Below are positions 1 through 5,804 of a stretch of DNA of 8,292 bases, piece after piece. The stretch lies in assembly GCA_003697065.1 (NCBI GenBank), contig RFFY01000066.1, positions 1 to 8,292 of the forward strand, given 5' to 3'. The position numbers and the translations under genes were made by a program. Position 1 is the first letter of the stretch. Each line of letters opens with the position of its first letter. The notes below the pieces were generated by a model, which saw only the letters and a list, made by a program, of their open reading frames with translations, made no database searches and was not told the DNA's origin. The DNA comes from Actinomyces sp. GTDB taxonomy: Bacteria; Actinomycetota; Acidimicrobiia; Acidimicrobiales; Aldehydirespiratoraceae.

Positions 1-707
1 CCCAGGCCCAGCGGCGACGGGTCGCGTACCAGGGCGGCCCGCAGCCATCGCTCGCGGGCGAGGACCCCGACCGGACGGTGGTCGGCGCCGGCTCGCCGGT
101 GAGCGCGCACGAGCTCGGCGACCCGGGCGATCTCGTCGAGACGCGGCTTGTCGCCGTGGAGCAATGTCGCGACCTCACGGTCGTAGCGTCCGATCCCGAT
201 CTCGAGCCGGGGCCCGTCCTCGCCCGACACGACCCGGGCGATCTCGAGCCCGTCGATCTCACCGACGAAGGTCCCCTGCTCGGCATAGACGTCGAGTCCG
301 GCCCCGGCGAGCACGTCGGCCAGGGCCCGCATCTCGTCGTCGGGCGGGGGCCACGACGGGACGGGGTCGGGCTCGGCCGGGCGCACCCGGCTGCCGCCGA
401 GGGCGTAGACGCTGGGAACGGGCGCGAGCCCCTGCGCCCGGCGGGCCACGATGCCCGCTCCCCCGTCGGCGACGAACACGGTGAGGGGCCCGACGTCGCG
501 GCGCGAGGCCCACAACAACACCGCCCCCAGACCCCGGCCGTCGTCGCCCGTGAGGGTCGCCCAACCCCGACCGTCCGCGGTCACGGCGACCGTCGCCGGG
601 TCGAGGGCCTCGACCTCGGCGGTGTCCGGATCGCCCCCGGTCCGGGCGATCAGGGCCCGGAGACGGGCCTCCTCGAGTCGGGCTCGCTGCTCGCGGTCGA
701 CGGCCAC
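1..707 (-). CDS. Unrecognised protein downstream of rpmE, 3' end beyond the window
   Basis: An uninterrupted minus-strand reading frame begins 13 bases after the rpmE stop and runs off the left edge (235 full codons visible). I chose the GTG at 707-705 because it follows the rpmE stop closely and opens a charged helical start (VAVDREQRARLEEARLRALI). No clear Shine-Dalgarno precedes it, and the frame stays open upstream into rpmE, so the start is not certain. The protein has an acidic, helical N-terminus, a middle part with a Gly-rich stretch (VFVADGGAGIVARRAQGL), a Pro-rich linker (PAEPDPVPSWPPP), then an alpha/beta-looking part with LEIGIGRYDREVATLLHG and a later RERWLRAALVRDP. There is no signal peptide or membrane segment, so it is probably cytosolic. 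Coding character is good: GC-rich third positions and no stops. I do not recognise a family. In related actinobacteria prfA follows rpmE, but this sequence lacks the release-factor GGQ motif in the part seen. Function is unknown. Confidence 0.8.
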   Translation of the reverse strand, partial: MAVDREQRARLEEARLRALIARTGGDPDTAEVEALDPATVAVTADGRGWATLTGDDGRGLGAVLLWASRRDVGPLTVFVADGGAGIVARRAQGLAPVPSVYALGGSRVRPAEPDPVPSWPPPDDEMRALADVLAGAGLDVYAEQGTFVGEIDGLEIARVVSGEDGPRLEIGIGRYDREVATLLHGDKPRLDEIARVAELVRAHRRAGADHRPVGVLARERWLRAALVRDPSPLGL

Positions 708-720
708 GAGCGCAGAAGGG

Positions 721-987
721 TCAGCTCGCCGAGGAGCCGCGGCGCCGCTTGCCGTAACGGCGCTCGAAACGCTCGACGCGACCGGCCGTGTCGACGATCT
801 TCATCTGGCCGGTGAAGAAGGGGTGGCTCTCGCTGGAGATCTCCACCTTGGCGAGGGGGTACTCGTTGCCGTCCTCCCAGACCACGGTCTCGTTGGTGGC
901 GATGGTGGAGCGGGTCAGAAACGAGGTGCCCGCGGACTGGTCCTGGAACACGACCAGTCGGTACTCGGGGTGGATGTCAGGCTTCAT
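721..987 (-). CDS. rpmE2: 50S ribosomal protein L31, type B (zinc-independent)
   Basis: This 88-residue protein is a component of the large ribosomal subunit. It starts MKPDIHPEYRLVVFQDQSAG and contains TVVWEDGNEYPL, SSESHPFFTGQ and GRVERFERRYGK, which are hallmarks of the type B (YkrA/YtiA, RpmE2) form of L31. There are no cysteines at all, so the zinc-binding CxxC motifs of type A L31 are absent. The ATG at 987-985 is the family start; the frame remains open upstream to 1053 but those residues (Arg/Pro-rich) do not fit the family. The C-terminus ends in a basic, Ser-rich tail (RRRGSSAS). It lies 75 bases after rho, the usual actinobacterial neighbour, but in M. tuberculosis the copy at this position is, as I recall, the zinc-type. 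No good Shine-Dalgarno precedes the ATG; a weak promoter candidate close upstream could give a very short leader. In other bacteria type B copies are often induced by zinc shortage through Zur; no Zur box was recognised here. Confidence 0.95.
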   Translation of the reverse strand: MKPDIHPEYRLVVFQDQSAGTSFLTRSTIATNETVVWEDGNEYPLAKVEISSESHPFFTGQMKIVDTAGRVERFERRYGKRRRGSSAS

Positions 988-996
988 GGGGGGTCC

Positions 997-1025
997 AGTC
1001 TGGTGGGGGAAGCGGGGGGTGACAA
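997..1025 (-). promoter_or_regulatory. Weak candidate promoter for rpmE2
   Basis: On the minus strand TTGTCA (1025-1020) is followed after 17 bases by CAGACT (1002-997). The first hexamer is close to the sigma-70 -35 consensus. The second keeps only the A at position 2 and the final T. Transcription would begin at about 990-987, essentially at the rpmE ATG, which would explain the missing Shine-Dalgarno. Read-through from rho is equally possible. Confidence 0.25.
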
Positions 1026-1062
1026 CCCGTCGGCGCCACGCCGGCACCGACACGCTGAGGGG

Positions 1063-2847
1063 TCAGCCCATGGACGGGCCGCGGGCGACCTCGGCGAGGA
1101 ACTCGTCGTTGGTGCGGAAGGTCTTGAGACGGTCGATCAACAGCTCGAGGCCGGCGCCGCTGCCCCCGTCACTGGCGAGGCCCGACAGGACCCGACGCAG
1201 CTTCCAGACCTGCTGGAGCTGCTTCCTCTCGAACAGGAGCTCCTCGTGGCGGGTGGACGAGGCGTCGACGTCGATGGCGGGGTAGATGCGCCGCTCGGCC
1301 GCCCGGCGGTCGAGGCGCAGCTCCATGTTCCCCGTGCCCTTGAACTCCTCGAAGATGACCTCGTCCATCTTGGATCCCGTCTCGACCAGGGCGGTGGCCA
1401 GGATCGTGAGCGATCCCCCTTCTTCGACGTTGCGGGCGGCGCCGAAGAACTTCTTGGGCGGGTACAGGGCACCGGTGTCGATACCGCCGGACATGATGCG
1501 GCCGGTGGCGGGGGCGGCCAGGTTGTAGGCCCGGGCCAGACGGGTGATGCCGTCGAGGATGATGCACACGTCCTTGCCGTACTCGACCATGCGCTTGGCC
1601 CGCTCGATGGTCATCTCGGCGACCAGGGTGTGCTCGTCGGAGGGCCGGTCGAAGGTCGAGGCCACCACCTCGCCGCGCTGCAGCCAGCGCCGCATGTCGG
1701 TGACCTCCTCGGGCCGCTCGTCGACGAGGAGCACGATGACGTGGACCTCGGGGTTGTTGGTCTCGATCGAGCGGGCGATGTTCTTCATCACCGTGGTCTT
1801 GCCCGCCTTGGGGGGCGAGACGATGAGCCCGCGCTGGCCCTTGCCGATGGGGGCGATCAGATCGATGATCCGCGCCGTCATGTTCATGGGGTCGTCGGGC
1901 ATCTCCTGGACGAGCTTCTCGTCCGGGAACAGGGGCGTGAGGTCCTCGAAGCGGGGACGGTTGCGGGCCTTGTCGGGGTCGTCGCCGTTGACCGACTCGA
2001 TGGTGAGCAGGGCCGGGTTCTTCTCCTTGCGGCCGGCCGGGCGGCTGGTGCCGGTGATGTGGTCGCCCTTGCGGAGCCCGTACTGGCGGACCATCTTCAC
2101 CGGGACGTAGGCGTCCTCCTTGGAGGGCAGGTAGCCCTTGGTGCGCACGAAGCCGTATCCCTCGTCGCGCAGCTCGAGGTAGCCGGCCACGGGGACCGGT
2201 TCGGCGGGGACGTGCTCGTCCTCCCGCTCGCGGTCACGGTCGCGGTTGCGCCCCCGGCGACGGCGCCGGCGGTTGCCCGACTCGGGCTGGTCGCCGCCCT
2301 GACGCTGCTCGCCGCCGTGACGCTGCTCGCCGCCCTGACGCTGCTCGCCGCCGTGACGCTGCTCGCCGCCCTGACGCTCGCCCGCGTCGGCCCCCGTCTC
2401 CGCCTCCCCGCCGGCCGCCGCCTGCTCGGCCCCCTTGCTCTCGGCGCCCGCCGCGTCGCCGCCGGAGGCGTCACCGGCCGCGGAGGCGTCAGCGGCACCT
2501 GCGGCGTCACCGGCCGCTGGGGCTTCACCAGCATCACCGGCATCGCCCGCATCACCCGCCCCGGAGGCGTCAGCCGCACCTGGGGCGTCACCCGCCGCGG
2601 CGGCGTCATCCGCGTCGGCTCGACCCTCACCGGTGTCGGCGGCAGCCGCAACCCCGCCACCACGGCCGTTACCACCGGCGGCCGGGGACTCGCCGTTGCC
2701 GCCGGCCGCCAGCTCCAGGATGAGGTCGATGATCTCGCCCTTGCGGGCACGAGACGGGGGCTTGCGGCCCAGGGCGGTGGCGATCCTGGTGAGCTCCTCG
2801 CGGTCCTTGCGTTGGAGCGTCGACCGGCGCATTTCCGTGGTCTCCAC
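1063..2847 (-). CDS. rho: Transcription termination factor Rho with long disordered insert
   Basis: Rho is a hexameric RNA-dependent ATPase/helicase that releases transcripts from RNA polymerase. The 594-residue protein is well above the E. coli length (419). The order is: Rho N-terminal helical domain (residues about 9-47); low-complexity insert rich in Ala, Gly, Asp and Glu (about 48-155); Gln/Arg/Gly repeats (about 157-186); an Arg-rich patch (RRRRRRGRNRDRDRERE, about 193-209); a cold-shock-like RNA-binding domain (about 218-285, with YLELRDEGYGFVRT); and the ATPase domain (about 320-580). Walker A is SPPKAGKT (344-351, K350). The catalytic glutamate lies in LLVDERPEEVTDM (E377), and Walker B ends at D432 in IILDGITRLARAYN. 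The Q-loop region (MSGGIDTGALYPPKKFFGAARN without gaps) and R-loop KGTGN are intact. The GTG start at 2847 is supported by AGGAGA 7 bases upstream; an ATG five codons later is less well placed. The extended N-terminus is common in actinobacterial Rho proteins. A promoter candidate lies 187 bases upstream. Confidence 0.98.
   Translation of the reverse strand: METTEMRRSTLQRKDREELTRIATALGRKPPSRARKGEIIDLILELAAGGNGESPAAGGNGRGGGVAAAADTGEGRADADDAAAAGDAPGAADASGAGDAGDAGDAGEAPAAGDAAGAADASAAGDASGGDAAGAESKGAEQAAAGGEAETGADAGERQGGEQRHGGEQRQGGEQRHGGEQRQGGDQPESGNRRRRRRGRNRDRDREREDEHVPAEPVPVAGYLELRDEGYGFVRTKGYLPSKEDAYVPVKMVRQYGLRKGDHITGTSRPAGRKEKNPALLTIESVNGDDPDKARNRPRFEDLTPLFPDEKLVQEMPDDPMNMTARIIDLIAPIGKGQRGLIVSPPKAGKTTVMKNIARSIETNNPEVHVIVLLVDERPEEVTDMRRWLQRGEVVASTFDRPSDEHTLVAEMTIERAKRMVEYGKDVCIILDGITRLARAYNLAAPATGRIMSGGIDTGALYPPKKFFGAARNVEEGGSLTILATALVETGSKMDEVIFEEFKGTGNMELRLDRRAAERRIYPAIDVDASSTRHEELLFERKQLQQVWKLRRVLSGLASDGGSGAGLELLIDRLKTFRTNDEFLAEVARGPSMG
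2293..2379 (-). repeat. 18-bp tandem repeat within rho
   Basis: Four full 18-bp units (2293-2310, 2311-2328, 2329-2346, 2347-2364) and a fifth 15-base partial unit follow head to tail. On the plus strand the units read GCCGCC(C/G)TGACGCTGCTC. They are identical except for one base that alternates C, G, C, G, C, giving a higher-order 36-bp period. In the Rho protein this encodes alternating RQGGEQ and RHGGEQ blocks. The near-perfect DNA identity suggests recent expansion, for example by replication slippage. The length is a multiple of three, so copy-number changes would keep the frame. Confidence 0.95.
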
Positions 2848-2854
2848 GGGTGGG

Positions 2855-2860
2855 TCTCCT
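2855..2860 (-). promoter_or_regulatory. Shine-Dalgarno that sets the rho GTG start
   Basis: The minus strand reads AGGAGA seven bases before the GTG at 2847. This spacing favours the GTG over the ATG at 2832 as the rho start. Confidence 0.75.
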
Positions 2861-3033
2861 GCGTCAGCGGGTCAGACGGCCGCCGTCGGGATCGGCGATG
2901 ACTCGGCCGGTGACGGCGGTGGGTGTCGCCGTTTCGCAGCCGCGGCACCGTCCACGTCGAAGCGGTGACGGTCGGAAGCGGAAGGAGTGAGGGGACCGGG
3001 CCGTGCCGTCGGTCCCGTCCGGCGACACCGACC

Positions 3034-3062
3034 ATGGTAGGGGCACCCCGCGCGGGCGGCAA
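3034..3062 (-). promoter_or_regulatory. Candidate promoter for rho
   Basis: On the minus strand TTGCCG (3062-3057) is followed by a 17-base spacer and TACCAT (3039-3034). This fits the vegetative sigma pattern of high-GC actinobacteria (TTGNCN and TANNNT). The site lies within the 292-base gap (2848-3139) between the mutase-like gene and rho, so rho could be transcribed independently of the threonine genes. Transcription would begin near 3027, giving a leader of about 180 bases. The rest of the gap shows only short imperfect inverted repeats, no intrinsic terminator with a U-tract, and no convincing small gene. Confidence 0.5.
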
Positions 3063-3139
3063 CCATCCCCGCTCACCACCACCCCACGCCCACCGTCACC
3101 GGGCGCCCGGAGGTGGACCGGTCGCCGGAGCCGGGCGCG

Positions 3140-4315
3140 TCAGCGGTCCAGGAGACGGCCCATGAGTTCGTGGCCCGCCACCAGGGGTCGGTCGGCCACG
3201 CCCCGTTCGCTGTAGACACCGCCGGGACCGTCGACGGTCGAATCGACGAGCAGGTAGGGCACCGGATCGCTGGTGTGGGTGCGCAGGCGCAGGGGGGTGG
3301 CGTGGTCGGGCAAGAGGAGCAGGCGCCACGGCCCCAGAGCGTCGAGGCCCTCGACGAGACCGGCCAGGATGCGCCGGTCCCAGTTCTCCAGGGCCCGGAT
3401 CTTCTCGTCGACGTCACCGGCGTGGCCGGCCTCGTCGCTGGCCTCGACGTGGATCACGAACAGGTCCAGACCGCCGGCCAGGTGCTCGAGAGCGGCGTCG
3501 CGCTTGGCCTCGTAGTCGGTGTCGTACCAGCCCGTGGCTCCCTCGACCTCGACGACGGTCATCTGGGTGAGGACCCCCAGGCCCCGGACGAGATCGACGG
3601 CGGTGACCATCCCGGCCTCGATCCCCCACCGCGAGCGGAAGGGCTCGAGTCGGGGCTGGGGACCCTGGCCCCACAGCCAGATCTGGGTGGCGGCGACCTC
3701 CGGATGACGGGCCAGGACCTCGCGGGACGCCTCCATGAGGGCCCGCACCGGTTCCGCGGCCGGACCGCGGGGGGCGCGCGCCGGCTGCCCGGTCAGGTCG
3801 TGGGGTGGCACACACTCGACCTCGGCCCAGGCGGCCGGTGCCACCAGGGTGTGGCGGTACTGGACACCGGCGTGGAACGAGACCCGGCCCTCGTGCCCGT
3901 CGAGGCACCAGGACCGGGCGCCGAGGGTGGCGTCGAGGTCGGCGATCACGGCGGCGGCAGCAGCCGAATCGGGATGGCCGCCGGCGAAGTCGACCATGGT
4001 GCCGTCGTCGCCGACGGTCACGAGATTGCAGCGGAAGGCGATGTGGTCGGCATCGAGACACAGGCCCAGGGCGGCGGCCTCGATCGGGGCCCGGCCCGTG
4101 TGGTGCACGGCGGGGTCGTAGCCGAGGATCGCCAGATTGCCCACGTCGCTGCCCGGCGGGAGGCCCTCGGGGATGACACCGGCACGGCCCACGGCGCCCC
4201 GCCGGGCCAGGGCGTCGAGCACGGGGGTGTGAGCCACCTCGAGGGGTGTCCGACCGCCGAGCCGCTCGTCGGGCTCGTCGGCGCACCCGTCGGGGACACA
4301 GACGACGTACTTCAC
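3140..4315 (-). CDS. apgM: Cofactor-independent phosphoglycerate mutase-like protein; likely homoserine kinase (ThrB replacement)
   Basis: The 391-residue protein belongs to the archaeal-type cofactor-independent phosphoglycerate mutase family within the alkaline phosphatase superfamily. Its putative two-metal site is complete by comparison with the superfamily: D9 in YVVCVPDGCADEP, the phospho-acceptor serine S56 in PGSDVGNLAILGYDP, D294 and H298 in HVEASDEAGHAGD, D337 and H338 in LLLPDHATP, and H347 in RTHTSD. The family motif FRCNLVTV is at 94-101. The GTG at 4315 gives the family-typical VKYVV start. The frame stays open upstream and another GTG lies at 4333, but residues before 4315 are not family-like; neither has a clear Shine-Dalgarno. 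The gene lies 115 bases after thrC, exactly where other actinobacteria carry the GHMP-family thrB. A branch of this family has been proposed as homoserine kinase from such contexts (the TIGR02535-type family, as I recall). I infer that it phosphorylates homoserine in the cytosol. A true glycolytic 2-/3-phosphoglycerate mutase remains possible. Confidence 0.85.
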   Translation of the reverse strand: MKYVVCVPDGCADEPDERLGGRTPLEVAHTPVLDALARRGAVGRAGVIPEGLPPGSDVGNLAILGYDPAVHHTGRAPIEAAALGLCLDADHIAFRCNLVTVGDDGTMVDFAGGHPDSAAAAAVIADLDATLGARSWCLDGHEGRVSFHAGVQYRHTLVAPAAWAEVECVPPHDLTGQPARAPRGPAAEPVRALMEASREVLARHPEVAATQIWLWGQGPQPRLEPFRSRWGIEAGMVTAVDLVRGLGVLTQMTVVEVEGATGWYDTDYEAKRDAALEHLAGGLDLFVIHVEASDEAGHAGDVDEKIRALENWDRRILAGLVEGLDALGPWRLLLLPDHATPLRLRTHTSDPVPYLLVDSTVDGPGGVYSERGVADRPLVAGHELMGRLLDR

Positions 4316-4430
4316 GGGGCCTGAGGATGGCACGGACGCGGGCCACGGCGCTCGGTGGCCGGGCTCACCGTCGGACGAGAACCGACCCGGCAGGAGCTCG
4401 GCGGCCGGCGGGGGCCCTGCGCGCCGGGAC

Positions 4431-5804
4431 TCACCGGCGCACCCGGTCGACCAGGTCCTCGACGGCGGCGAGGTCGGCGGGAAGGGTCTCGTAGCGCTCG
4501 GGCCGCTCGTGGAGGTCGGCGAGGCGGGCGGGCAGGGCTGGCCGCACCCCGGTGGCCGCCTCGACGGCGTCGGGGAACTTGGCGGGGTGGGCGGTGGCCA
4601 GGGTGACGACGGTCTCGTCGGGACGGCGCAGGCGTTCGGCCACCCCGATCCCGACGGCCGTGTGGGGATCGACGAGCCGTCCGTGACGCCGATGGACCGA
4701 GGCGATGACCTCGAGCGTCTCGTCGTCGTCGAGACGATCGCCGGCGAACCCGGCCCGCAGGCGGGCGTGGCGTTCGGGCCCGATGCTCGCCCGGCCGGTG
4801 GCCCGGAAGCGCCCGAGGAGCTCGGCCACCGCCGCCCCGTCCCCGTCGTGGAGTTCGAAGAGGAGACGCTCGAGGTTGGACGAGATCTGGATGTCCATGG
4901 AGGGCGACAAGGTGGGCACCACCTCGGCGGCGACCAGCTCGCCGGTCTCGAGGAGGCGGGTGAGGATGTCGTTGGCGTTGGAGGCGACGAGGAAGCGCTC
5001 CACGCCGAGCCCGCCCCGTCGGGCGACGTGGCCGGCGTAGACGTTGCCGAAGTTGCCGGTGGGCACACAGAAGGTGACCGCCGGGTCGTCCAGGTGGGCC
5101 GCCGCCCAGGCGTAGTAGACGATCTGGGCCATGACCCGGGCCCAGTTGATCGAGTTGACCGCCGACAGGTTCGTGCGGGCCCGGAAGGCGGTGTCGGCGA
5201 ACAGGCCCTTGACGAGATCCTGGCAGTCGTCGAAGGTCCCCTCCACGGCGACGGCGTGGACGTTGGGCGCGTCGACCGTGGTCATCTGGCGCCGCTGGAC
5301 CTCCGACACCCGGCCGGCGGGGAAGAGGATGACGATGTCGATGCGGTCACGGTCGCGGCACGCCTCGATGGCGGCCGAGCCCGTGTCACCCGAGGTGGCC
5401 CCCACGATCACGACCCGCTCGTCGCGTCGTTCGAGCTCGTGGTCGAAGAGGCGGCCCACGAGCTGGAGGGCCACGTCCTTGAAGGCCAGGGTCGGGCCGT
5501 GGAACAACTCGAGCAGGAGGTGGCGGTCGTCGAGGGGGACGAGGGGGCACACCTCGGGATGGTCGAAGCCGGCGTACGACTCGGCCACGAGGCGCTCGAG
5601 CTCGTGGCGGGTGAGGCTGCCCTCGACGTAGGGCCACATGACCTCGACCGCTGCCGCCGCGTAACCCCGAGCGGGATCGACCGGGGGCAGGGCGGGGACC
5701 TCGGCGGGCACGTAGAGCCCCCCGTCGACGGCCAGTCCCGCCAACAGCACGTCGCCGAAGTCGAGGGCGGGAGCCCGGCCCCGGGTGCTGACGTAGGGGA
5801 TCAC
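4431..5804 (-). CDS. thrC: Threonine synthase
   Basis: This cytosolic pyridoxal-phosphate enzyme converts O-phosphohomoserine to threonine and phosphate, the last step of threonine synthesis. The 457-residue protein carries the N-terminal threonine synthase domain (about 1-80, beginning MIPYVSTRGRAPALDFGDVL) and a fold-type II PLP domain. The Schiff-base lysine is K109 in HGPTLAFKDVALQ. Phosphate/cofactor-binding segments are GATSGDTGSAA (135-145) and PTGNFGNVYAGH (248-259). SPSMDIQISSNLERLLFE (300-317) and ATAHPAKFPDAV (403-414) are also typical. This is the longer E. coli/yeast-like form, not the roughly 360-residue form that I recall from M. tuberculosis. The GTG start at 5804 overlaps the hom stop in a GTGA tetranucleotide and is preceded by GAGGA six bases upstream, so translation is probably coupled to hom. 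No frameshift or missing key residue was seen. Confidence 0.97.
   Translation of the reverse strand: MIPYVSTRGRAPALDFGDVLLAGLAVDGGLYVPAEVPALPPVDPARGYAAAAVEVMWPYVEGSLTRHELERLVAESYAGFDHPEVCPLVPLDDRHLLLELFHGPTLAFKDVALQLVGRLFDHELERRDERVVIVGATSGDTGSAAIEACRDRDRIDIVILFPAGRVSEVQRRQMTTVDAPNVHAVAVEGTFDDCQDLVKGLFADTAFRARTNLSAVNSINWARVMAQIVYYAWAAAHLDDPAVTFCVPTGNFGNVYAGHVARRGGLGVERFLVASNANDILTRLLETGELVAAEVVPTLSPSMDIQISSNLERLLFELHDGDGAAVAELLGRFRATGRASIGPERHARLRAGFAGDRLDDDETLEVIASVHRRHGRLVDPHTAVGIGVAERLRRPDETVVTLATAHPAKFPDAVEAATGVRPALPARLADLHERPERYETLPADLAAVEDLVDRVRR

Noticed and set aside
721..1053. Extended L31 start at 1053 adding 22 residues
   Set aside because: The added Arg/Pro-rich residues do not match the L31 family, whose N-terminus begins at the ATG at 987.
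2293..2379. CRISPR-like regular repeats
   Set aside because: The 18-bp units abut each other without spacers and keep the rho reading frame.
2288..2385. Hydrophobic repeated stretch (LLAAVTLLAALTL) on the plus strand that resembles a membrane helix
   Set aside because: It is the antisense reading of the Gln/Arg/Gly repeat in rho.
451..2901. Very long plus-strand open frame opposite rho and rpmE (816 codons)
   Set aside because: The minus-strand genes here are unmistakable. In DNA with GC-rich third positions the antisense frame rarely meets a stop; its product is low-complexity and matches no family.
2947..2972. Inverted repeat ACCGTC / GACGGT in the rho leader
   Set aside because: A 6-base stem with a 14-base loop is too weak to call an attenuator or terminator without conservation data.
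3008..3032. Inverted repeat GTCGGT / ACCGAC near the predicted rho transcript start, as a terminator or operator
   Set aside because: The stem is only 6 bases with a 13-base loop and has no U-tract. Such repeats are expected by chance at this GC content.
3140..5068. 642-codon version of the mutase-like gene starting inside thrC
   Set aside because: The extra N-terminal part is Ser/Pro/Thr-rich out-of-frame translation of thrC. Family similarity begins at the GTG at 4315.
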